Source: Hymenopellis radicata
Taxonomy: Eukaryota > Basidiomycota > Agaricomycetes > Agaricales > Physalacriaceae
Direction: 5' to 3'
Length of the DNA stretch: 11,231 nucleotides
NCBI GenBank assembly: GCA_015501595.1
Contig: JADNRX010001318.1
Location: 1 to 11,231 of the forward strand
Each line of letters begins with the position of its first letter. Position 1 is the first letter of the stretch. The notes beneath the pieces are model-generated. The model did no database searches. It worked only from the letters and a program-made list of their open reading frames with translations, and was not told the DNA's origin. Shown piece by piece: positions 1-8,500 of the stretch. The position numbers were made by a program, and so were the translations under genes.

Positions 1-1029
1 GCTCACCTCTATGTGGGCACCAATGGATTCCAGAAGACCAGTAGGACCTAACAAGAACGGCATGACGATAGAGGCCACTGTGATCAAAAGACTGGATGAG
101 AATATGGCGATCAGCATACTACGAAGGCAAGTCAGTTTTCGCCAGAAAGAACATGCAGAAACGGACATGCGCTGGTTCACGGTGAGTGTTATATCACGAA
201 GTAGATGCATGGGAATGAGAGCAAGTGCCAGATCCGCAACGCTGTCGGCTTTAAAGGTTGAGTGTGACATGTCCTTCTGGCAAAGGAACATACTAGCGAG
301 TTCCAGAGCCGCAACACCTGTTCCGAGATGACATTGGGGTATGTCGAGATTGTACCAGTATGTGTCAGAGGCGCAAATGTACACCTTTTGTGTGAGCAGC
401 CCAGCCCACATAAGTCCGAATACGATGATGAAGATATTAGTGATCTGAGAGTTCAAGTCACATCGAGCAGTTGTATATCGCGCAGGACTCACCTGTCTGA
501 GGCGCATTTGTGGCGGGATCAGGCGAAATATGGCAAAGAGGATACTCATTCGGATGCCCTTGGAAATAGAGTGTGAGAGGATCAGTCTTCAAAGAGAAAT
601 GTGTACCAGACAATGTTGGTAAGTTGAGCGACAGCATCCTGACGTCAGTGAGTCAGAATTCACTCGCAAGAATCAGTAATGCTAGTACTTACCAGTAGGC
701 AGCGATTTTAGCTGTACGGCTCTGTGAAGCGTCGGTCCTAATCCACGTATTGACAAGCAGAAGAATAGAGCAGATCGACGCCATTATGACCCCTAACGAA
801 CAAGAATGAACGACGTTGGAGCACGTTTAGAGGACACTGACAAGCATCATCCAGCCAAAAGCGTCCCGAGCGCATTCGAATAGTCAGACGAAGAACAGTC
901 AATAGATTTGCCAACGTTATTAAGATCGTCACGACAACTGAAAAACCTGAAGTGAGCGCCACAACCAAATTGAGGACGACGATCCTCACGGCGGATCGTC
1001 GTGCCACTTGGCTGAACCCAATGCACCAT
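1..1029 (-). CDS. Multi-span membrane protein, fungal rhodopsin/Pth11-like, 5' part only
   Basis: The gene runs right to left and leaves the window inside an intron (donor at position 6). Visible exons are about 1029-842, 792-693, 638-607, 558-493, 444-294 and 248-7, separated by introns of 45-54 nt. Hydrophobic segments include RIVVLNLVVAL, SVVVTILITLANLL, WVIMASICSILLLV, IFIIVFGLMWAGLL, ALALIPMHLL and MLIAIFSSSLLITVASIV. Further marks are RMSILFAIFRLIPP and a cysteine pair around DTYWYNLDIPQCHLG before an ELA helix. This layout recalls the large uncharacterised agaricomycete membrane family annotated as integral membrane or rhodopsin-like protein, a plasma-membrane receptor-like fold; ligand and role are unknown. 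The start at 1029 is tentative, because the frame changes by one base before the first helix. Two more breaks seem to lie near 692 and at the CC of 552-553. The gene could be a decayed copy, but the intact exons 444-294 and 248-7 argue against it. Confidence 0.72.
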
Positions 1030-1030
1030 A

Positions 1031-1050
1031 TTTTTTTTTTTGGGGGGGGG
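1031..1050. repeat. T11 G9 homopolymer pair
   Basis: Eleven T are followed directly by nine G. On the minus strand this is C9 A11 just upstream of the tentative ATG at 1029. It could be a pyrimidine-rich promoter or leader stretch, but such runs are also where base calls are least reliable. Confidence 0.8.
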
Positions 1051-1086
1051 AGTCAAGACATAAGGGATGCTACGTGAATTGCTACG

Positions 1087-1139
1087 AAGTGATATATAAG
1101 TATTGACGGGCTTTTGGATTGACAGGCAATATATCACTT
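1087..1139. repeat. Perfect 11-bp inverted repeat
   Basis: AAGTGATATAT (1087-1097) is mirrored by ATATATCACTT (1129-1139) across a 31-nt spacer. It lies 58-110 bp upstream of the tentative start of the leftward membrane-protein gene. That is a plausible place for a dimeric regulator site or for AT-rich core promoter elements. No regulator is recognised. Confidence 0.7.
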
Positions 1140-2600
1140 ACGAGCACCCGCAGGGTTGGGGATTGCGTGATCTTGGGAACGACTAGTACGCTTGTGGCAT
1201 ACCAACTAAGTCCAAGTCAGTGCCAGTGGGAAATTCGAGAGGAACTCAATAAGAGGACGTGAAGCTTTGAAGGGTTGCCTTCCTAGATCGGCGGTGAACT
1301 CGCGTCTATCAATAGCAGCAGAGGAGGCGTGAGATCGCCGAGCACTTAGCCAGCCAGGAAGCTTGGGGACCAGTTGGGCGGCCAAAGGTACGAGAGCACA
1401 ATCCACATAGTTCTCGGCATGTGTAGGCAACGTCTGCAGCCATTACACGACGCCGTTAAGACTCGTACTTCTCGGGCGACTATTGACATGATCATCGATT
1501 TCCTCACGATTTTATTTTTGGGAAGACCCCCGATGACCCTTGGCAGCGTAGCAGCAGCGTACGCGCATGTCATAATTTCTAGTTCGACAGGTGTTGTGTA
1601 TGTGGTTTTCAACAGTCGAGAAAATGTCCGATGAACCCGACGACCGCTGGCCCATTGGGTGATTGTTGTGATAGGTAGATGAACGACAACGCAGTATCGT
1701 TCATCAACATGGCGCTGTTCATCACAAATTCACAAATAGCAGGAATACCGCTCGTCGTCCGGCCCTTTCCACCCAACTAGAAGTCATCAGCAAAGGTCCA
1801 CACCTTTACGAGAGTCTCTCACCGCAATGCCAACAGTCAAGCAGTGAATTTGGACCGCTGAACAAGTAATCAGACGACATGTTAAGTCCATACAACGAGG
1901 TTCACGTACTATTCGTCTTGATCGGGAGTAAAACGTATAGTTTGCACCCCAGAATGAGACTAACGAAGTGTTATATCACAATGGAAAAATTCGCCCACAG
2001 GAGAATGACTTGCATACCAAAGGGTGTTTGCCATGCCGGCGTAACGCTCGTCGCACCCGTGCTGCAGCTGAACAGGAATGGCGTACCAAGAACGATGGAC
2101 GGGAGAGCCGAATATTGTTGAATCATGTTGACGAGGACATCAGGCCTTTCCGTCCTCTGTCGTGAAGAGACCTGTGGGAATCAGGCGACTCGCAAGGACG
2201 GCCTGATATCCAACGGGGTTTGGCCTGTTACAAGTATTTGGAGAAGAATGACTGCCAAGATGGAAGTCTTCAACAACGGCGGTCCCGTTGTGAGTTAGGG
2301 CATAGTCGGCAAGGAGCTAGACGGACTCTTTGGCTTCTCCCAAGGTTAGAAGAGATGTAACTTTAAGATGCTGGCTGTCTGAAGATGGAAATTCAGATAA
2401 CAGAGATCGGCTAAGCTACCATTACATCGGAAGCAGAGGAATCTGTCGGTGCCACAGGGAGCTTGGCTTCTCTAGGCTGTAGGAGGCATCCCTAAGCCAG
2501 GCCAGAGTACTAGTAGACGGGGAGACCTGACAGATGCTGCGCTGGAGCACAGAGCCTAGAGTATGGGCAACAGTAATGGAGGAAGGCGCGTCAGTTGAGA
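1140..2600. other. Gene-poor stretch, nothing recognisable
   Basis: I checked both strands, allowing for short introns and single-base slips. No domain or conserved motif was found. Open frames here are all below 90 codons and several overlap each other in different frames. Content is of mixed composition, with a small hairpin at 1678-1705. It may be decayed mobile-element or non-coding sequence, but no terminal repeats, transposase or reverse transcriptase motif can be seen. Confidence 0.6.
1678..1705. repeat. Perfect 9-bp stem, 10-nt loop
   Basis: GATGAACGA (1678-1686) pairs with TCGTTCATC (1697-1705). The core GATGAAC also occurs near 1630 on the plus strand and near 1717 on the minus strand, giving four copies in about 95 bp, two in each orientation. 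This could be a cluster of binding sites or a hairpin. No neighbouring gene is known to use it. Confidence 0.65.
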
Positions 2601-2613
2601 AACCCTAACCCTA
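2601..2613. repeat. Short telomere-like tract
   Basis: AACCCTAACCCTA is just over two units of CCCTAA, the common fungal telomere repeat (TTAGGG on the other strand). It is too short to prove an origin and may be chance. Alternatives are an interstitial scar of a telomere-healed break or the end of a mobile element. Confidence 0.5.
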
Positions 2614-2796
2614 CTTACTTCAATCAGAGGCACCCCTCAATAACCACTCCTGAACTCTGTTTTACTCTGCCTACAGTGCAATACTCACTATCTCTTACAG
2701 GTCTACAAATCCTGAGCTAAGAGTTATAAGATCTGATCCTCTCTGGATATACTGAATGATTGCAGCTAGTCACAGACCGACGATGCGTCGCACGCC

Positions 2797-2924
2797 CCAG
2801 GTAACCTCTGCTTACAATATGAGCAAGCGTTGGTATAGTAGTTGTACAGTAGTTGTACAGTAGTAGTAGTCGTAGTGTAGTATATCAACACTTGCTCATA
2901 TGGTAGGCATACTTGGTTACCTGG
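2797..2924. repeat. 128-bp hairpin element, MITE-like
   Basis: The outer arms are perfect: CCAGGTAACC (2797-2806) and GGTTACCTGG (2915-2924). The inner arms ATATGAGCAAGCGTTG (2817-2832) and CAACACTTGCTCATAT (2886-2901) match at 15 of 16 positions. Between them the arms are partly complementary (TGCTTAC against TGCCTAC). The 53-nt loop (2833-2885) is rich in TAG/GTA and neighbours two exact copies of AGTAGTTGTAC (2837-2847, 2848-2858). Overall this is a long imperfect palindrome, as in a miniature inverted-repeat element or a structured non-coding RNA locus. No clear target-site duplication was seen, so the transposon reading is an inference. Confidence 0.7.
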
Positions 2925-4006
2925 CTAGCCCTCCTCCCCCGTGGTCAGTTGAGCAACTCGAGCCTAGCCAGCTACCTAGAGTTTCCTGACGGGCGTGTAG
3001 GACTGACTGAGGCTCTACACTCGACTGCTGTGAAAGTTCAGTCCATTAACGGGACAGGACAGAACTTTTGTTTCGCACTAGGTGCAGAGAACTCAGAACT
3101 CGACTGCCTTCTTCACGTCCTCGGAAGTCTGTGCGTCAATCTACAGGAGAACCGATTAGTTCAACGCTGACAGCAGTATACCGCAGACACACATAGTATT
3201 CCGAGTTGCTTCCTTGTTGGCAAGTCGCTCCATTACAAGCGGCAGAGTTATCAATGCTAAACTCGTCTAAAAGGCATTTTCCTGCTGTGCTTTGACACGC
3301 TTCCCATTGATGCTAATTCAGACATGCATTACAGTAATGGCAAATACAATCGTCTTCATGAGATCGCTCACCCGCATGAAAGCATTGAAGCGGAAGTCTG
3401 GTCGGTTGTAACCTGGCTGGATTGCAGCGCAGGCCCAGTGTTGTGTCTATCGTTCACGATAGAGAAACAAAGACTAGACAAGGGTAAAGCAGAGTGAAGG
3501 CGACCATTGAGATCCTGAGAGGACGAAAGGTTTTGCCAATCTTCAGCGCAAGCGGGGACTGCGAAAGATAGTTGAAACACCTGAGACGCCGCGATGACGA
3601 GAGACGAAAAGAAAGCCCATCGGTGAACAGAACTCGTTAGATCCCTATGAAGCTGTGCAAACGAAGTCTTAAACGCCATGGACGTAAGTAATCAAGCAGT
3701 TGATCTCGTTCCCACGACGCTTTTCAAGTCTTTTCCTCCCATTGCGACCATGGAAATTGGAATTGAATGAAATTGAGTTGGTTTGCGTTGAATCTCGGCT
3801 TGGCCTTACAAACGTCTCTTATTAGTTGTGGCGGCCTAGGCAGCCTCTTTGATCAGCACTACACTTGCCACCTACCATGAAGAAACCTTTTGACGCGCAA
3901 ATTCGCGACCAGAAAAACGGAGGCGAAAGTTATTGCTCACGACCTGGAGCCATGACCACATCAACGCGCGGCCATTCAAGAAAGCGTGTATTCACACAGT
4001 ATCGTC
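2925..4006. other. Stretch without a supported gene
   Basis: An 85-codon plus-strand frame (2913-3170) begins inside the hairpin arm. A 103-codon minus-strand frame (3368-3679) has one hydrophobic patch. A 63-codon plus-strand frame starts at 3865. None shows a recognisable motif or a convincing exon chain. The right end, just below 4007, must contain the 3' UTR of the leftward PEX12 gene. Confidence 0.5.
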
Positions 4007-4168
4007 CTACACCAACACCTTCCGCAGCTGCCAAACGCGCGTCGGCAGCAATGTAACCGGACATACCCCATGTTTCTCCACCTGGTCGTACGCACACCGA
4101 TAGCAGAACACATACCCAGAAGGAAGCGCCGTCGCGTTATTGATCGCCTCATGGCAGAGCGGACAGAT
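4007..4168 (-). other. PEX12: Pex12 C-terminal RING-like domain
   Basis: This is the catalytic-scaffold part of Pex12, facing the cytosol. Visible ligands are the C-x-x-C of CPLC, the C-x-x-C of CYRC and the cysteine of VCPVT. It ends with VWQLRKVLV and a stop at 4007-4009. It lies downstream of the frame break, in the second reading frame. Confidence 0.92.
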
Positions 4169-5388
4169 CCCATACTGTTGTCGGTCAAACGAGATCCCCC
4201 TCGGATGCGGTGGAAGCATCTTCGGCGCCGGTACAGCGGGACCCAGCGGCGACGTAGACAAGGAGCGCGCGGGCGAGCCAGGGAATACCACCATTCGAGG
4301 AATTTTATGAAGAATACGCCTGTGGGGAGAAGCAGGCGGAGGGAGTCCAATAGCAGTTGCGGTGAACGCGTGATGAGGTGGCGGATAAGAGCGAGGACAC
4401 CGCGCTTCTGAGATGGTGAGGCTTTTCCGGCGTTCAAAGCCGCGGCTCGCTAGGTAGGATACATGATCAGTCAAGTGTTGACAGTTGGGAGTAATTGGCA
4501 TACCAAGTCCTCGATACCGATCCGCCGTATATCGATACCCATCCACGCAAACCATGGTCGATAATATGGAGTTTTGTCGAAGAGATACGCAACATTATAC
4601 AGGAAAAGCCACAGCTCGAAGAGAGTGTTCAGCCAAGGATAGAGTGTCTTGTACGTCCGACGGAACCACCCTTTGAATGACTACTCTGTCCGTCAGATAC
4701 ATGCTGCAAGGCAAAGGAGCGTTCAAACTGACTGTATCTGTCAACATACGGATGAGCCGTATGTCGGTATTGACATTCATGATATCGGCACTGACGCCGC
4801 CACCGAGGTCTTCATAATAGTCTTGCGCCTTGGCACGAAGATATGGCACCCCGACCTAGCGAGAATGAGCACACACACAAACTCCAATGATGATGATTTG
4901 GGACACACCAAAAACAACAGCGAGCGATAAATGTCCTTCTGCCGAAGCTGCTCCCCAGCGATTATCCCTCCCGTAGCAGCCTTCTCCCTCGCCGGCTCCA
5001 CAAACGGCCGTCTCCTCCTCTTCAACCCATAAAAGTTCTCGGCAAACGAAGCCCCTGCACATAACAGTAAGCAAACAACACGACCGCGTTACACCTCGCA
5101 CCGCACCGTGTTTCCGGAGATAATGCTGCTCAACGACGAGCATCAGCGCAGCATAAAACTCTTCATGCTTGTTCACGATCCTCAACAGATATCGCGGATA
5201 TCGCTGCGCAAAGACCTAGCCCACGCCCCATGTCAGCCCGAGGCGCACGACAGCGGAACAATCGAGCGGCTTACGGCGAGCACGTATTTGAGCGCTGGTT
5301 GCAGGAGGTCACGGAGCTGTTCCTGGGAGACGAGCTCGAAGAGCGACGGCTTGAGCGAGTCAAGGCCGACATTGTTGAAAAACTCCAT
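4007..5388 (-). CDS. PEX12: Peroxisome assembly protein 12 (RING peroxin), one frame break
   Basis: Pex12 is a membrane RING protein of the peroxisomal ubiquitin ligase (with Pex2 and Pex10) that recycles the import receptor Pex5. Six exons: 5388-5275, 5215-5107, 5054-4909, 4855-4733, 4680-4504, 4449-4007; introns 52-59 nt. The start [18 protein letters not shown], the middle [19 protein letters not shown] and [13 protein letters not shown] are Pex12 hallmarks. The last 53 residues (4168-4010) form the reduced [17 protein letters not shown], then CP, matching the partial, single-zinc RING typical of Pex12. Expected length is about 370 residues, normal for fungi. Exon 6 is 443 nt, one short of a whole number of codons. 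The frame changes right after WWYS at the GGG of 4281-4283, so an unedited translation loses the RING. HBS1 ends 190 bp upstream on the same strand. Confidence 0.94.
4281..4283 (-). other. PEX12: Frame break in PEX12 at a GGG run
   Basis: Upstream, the frame reads KFLEWWYS. Downstream, the next frame reads [15 protein letters not shown], followed by the RING. One extra base at this run would join them. No GT..AG intron of suitable phase does so: the obvious GT donor there would create a stop. It is most likely a missing base call. Confidence 0.8.
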
Positions 5389-5578
5389 GGTGTCGTCTAG
5401 GATGCAGCCAGCGAGGAACCCGGCGCTGGACTGGTGGCAGTTTGTAACATGGTGGCGGAGACGCGTTACGTGCTTTGACCCGGTTCCCGGCTTTGCTTTG
5501 GGTTAATCACGAGGGTCGCCGAGGTACATACTCTTCGTAATACTACTCGTACAACATGGAGACTAGCGATACATCCAC
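5389..5578 (-). promoter_or_regulatory. HBS1 3' flank and PEX12 promoter
   Basis: Only 190 bp separate the HBS1 stop from the PEX12 start on the same strand. The interval must hold the HBS1 poly(A) region and the PEX12 promoter and leader. No distinct TATA box or terminator signal stands out. Confidence 0.55.
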
Positions 5579-8500
5579 CTAACCAAATATCTCTAAAACT
5601 ATACCAGCACCAATCGTCTCGCCTCCTCTACGCAAAAGTATCCGACCCATATCCTTGTTCACCGAAAAGCTTTCCAGCGGAATAGGTCGCGCCGTCGAAG
5701 CACTAGACAACGACGTCGACCGCAGAGAAATCTGCACTTCAGCCGACGTGCCCTTTGTTAGGACGCTGCATAATTTGCCCCGTCAGTCCTTGCCTAAGAA
5801 AGCTATAGAAGAGGTTTACCGAGGTTTGTTCTTAATGACCGCTCCAGAAGCTCTATCGAGCGTCGTTAAAAGACTTGACACCGTAGCAGGCACATCACGA
5901 GAATGGTGGAACAGTTCAACCTGTCGACAATGTAAATTATAGCTTGAGGAACTGGGGTCATCCTCACCGATGCGCCAGCGGTAATAGGAACTTGAACATC
6001 AAAGATAATGATCCGTGCAGTAAAAATCGTGGCCAAGGGAACAACGTCGGTTGGCGGACACAACACGGTTCCAATGGAAAGATGAATCGCATCTATCCCT
6101 GTTAAAAATAACGTCGTGTTCTGCCCAGCCATCGCCCAAGGGACGTTTTCTTCATCCACCTCTATAGCTTTACAGGCGGTTACAATCAGGTCGAGCGATA
6201 AAAAGGATGCTTACATTTCACAGCGGCCGTTTCATCACCAGGCAGCACCCGCAATCGTTCGCCAACTTGAACAACGCCGCTACAGAGCCGCCCAGTAACC
6301 CCAATGCCGGCACTCTGCCCCTTGAAGATATTCGAGATAGGAAATCTTAATGGAGACGCTATATCTCGAGACGGAGGTTCAAGTTTATCTGGTAAAAAAT
6401 GTAAGCCTGTCATGCACCCTATACTTTGCACGACACTCACCAAGACAATCAACCAACGTCGGGCCTTTATACCAAGACGTCAACTCCGCCGCGCCAGAAA
6501 TCTCCACCAAATTGATACCCTCCATCGCACCAACAGGAACGAACTGCGTTTTCGACGGATGAAAGCCGACTGCAGTAAGAACGGTCGCATCTGACTACAG
6601 ATGTCTTCAAACCGATGTCGGTCCCATTGAACCTAGTCAACGACGATCAATGAAACGACCAACAACGAAATATGGATGGACAACGGACCATATCCATTTG
6701 TTCACAGCAACAACGACCTGCGAAACACCGAGACTCCTCACAAGAATCAAGTGCTCCCGCGTTTGCCCTCGCGATCAAACCCAGCCTCAAACTCCCCATG
6801 CGAGCGTCCACGACGAGCAACGCACAATCCGCCTGCGACGCGCCAGAAATCATGTTCGGCACAAAGTCTTTATGCCCAGGCGCATCCAGAATCGTAACCT
6901 GTCGATGTGGCGTCCGTAATGATTGCAAGCAATGTCCATGTATTCCTCTGTCGAAAATATCAGCGTCCGGATAGACAACCACATGGGCAAGCGAATCACC
7001 GTTCGCGCTCCTCTGTAGTACCGTCTAATCCCACGCCCAACTAAAGCTGCTTTTACCAGCCTTCGAGCTTCCCGTTCATTTGCGACTCGGGTCTTTTCGT
7101 CTAGTCTCCCGTTTCGTACAACAGCCGCCCATCAAGGTCGACTTTCCGGCATCAACATGACCTGAAAGACGTTAGCCCACAGGTCCTCAAAATCCACGAC
7201 CAAACATACCGATAACAACAAGACTGACCAACTTGAGATCACTTGCTTTGTTGCTGCTCTAATGCCTTTTTTGCCTCTTCCAACACTTTCTCTCTCGCAA
7301 GGACCACCTTCGGCCGTTCCTCAGTAGGAACATAATCGTCGCTGGAAGTTAAATTTAACGCAGACAAGTCCAGCGCTCGTTGATCGTTCCCTCCTCTCGC
7401 AGGAGTGGCCGCGCCTGATCGCGCAGGGCTGGAGATCCCAATCGACTTCTTCGACGTGATGGCGACCCTGCTCTCGATCCTTGAGCCTTGAGCGCCGCAA
7501 CGCTCTTTTGCTGAGCCTGTCTCTGGAGCTTCTCTTTCTCTCTCGCAGCTATAAGATTACAAAACAGATAAGAATACAAAACACAACAACAGGAAAATGA
7601 AATGAAAAATAAAATAGAAAGGAAGGGGGTATCATGCTCGGGAAGACACTGCTGCAGCTTTGGTCCGTGATTGTGTGGGAGAAGGAGGGGCGTGTCGAGA
7701 CCTCAACGATGTTCCCTCGCGCGCATAACCACATCGTCAGGACTGGGCTCATCAAACTTGAAACCAGTCTTGGTAGCCAATTCCGGCACACGATGTTTGT
7801 GCACTTTCTTGCTTGTCTGCGTCTCCTCATCCGCAGCGTCGTTGGCCTCCTTCGACTTGTGTCTCCCATGCCTGTGCTTGTGCTTATCTTTAGGTTGGGA
7901 ATGGGTCAGATCATCGACAAGGATAGTTGCGAATGCCGAAGGCGACGCACGATTGCGAGCCGCCGCGGGAGGGAGAAAGATCGCTGGAGGCGTGGTAACA
8001 AGGGCGATATTTTCCTCAGTCAAAGGAAGTGGCTTATCCTTTTGCTGCAATTTCTTGGCTTTTGCTGCCAATTTCGAAGGCTTCTTCTCTGACGCTTCCT
8101 CGACACCAATAAGCCGCAACGCCTCTTGAGGCCGCCGTGACGGATCAGTGAGCGTTCTCAATGACTCGTAGGAGTATGTGATGGCTGTCGTGACAGAATC
8201 CCCATTGGCGACAGGTTCAAGGATCTTCGTGTATTGGCGACCTGCCTTTGGGACTTGGCCAATATCCGGATCCACCATTTTCGCAAGCGTAGTCATAGTC
8301 TCTTTGGCCTGAACAACTGCCTTGGTTGGTGAAGCAGGTTTCGCCTGTGATGCTTTCTTTGCCTGAGCTAACAATGCCAGTTTGGATGGAGCTTTAGGAG
8401 GCCGCGGTTGCTCTGAGGCTTTCGTTGGTGTCGGCGCGGCGGGTCTTGGGACATGTGACGGTTTGGATATGGCTGAGGGAGTTGACGAGGGAGTAGGAAC

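Noticed and set aside
1969..2020. Possible retrotransposon Gag zinc knuckle (Cys, His and Cys spaced somewhat like CCHC)
   Set aside because: The second Cys is missing and the spacing is off. No protease, reverse transcriptase or integrase motif lies nearby, and no long terminal repeats were found.
2913..3170. 85-codon plus-strand frame after the hairpin
   Set aside because: It starts within the hairpin arm, matches no family I know and has no splice continuation.
3368..3679. 103-codon minus-strand frame with a hydrophobic patch, possibly a small secreted or membrane protein
   Set aside because: No recognisable motif and no supporting exons. The start context is poor and a frame of this size is expected by chance.
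3986..4411. 141-codon plus-strand frame and a 153-codon minus-strand frame over the PEX12 last exon
   Set aside because: The plus-strand frame is antisense to PEX12 exon 6. The minus-strand frame is the first part of exon 6 running on past the frame break into meaningless sequence.
7634..8129. Two 152-codon plus-strand frames
   Set aside because: They are antisense shadows of the HBS1 linker exon, whose biased composition keeps the opposite strand open.
8213..8224. tRNA B-box-like GGTTCAAGGATC
   Set aside because: It lies inside the HBS1 linker coding exon and no A-box or cloverleaf can be formed around it.
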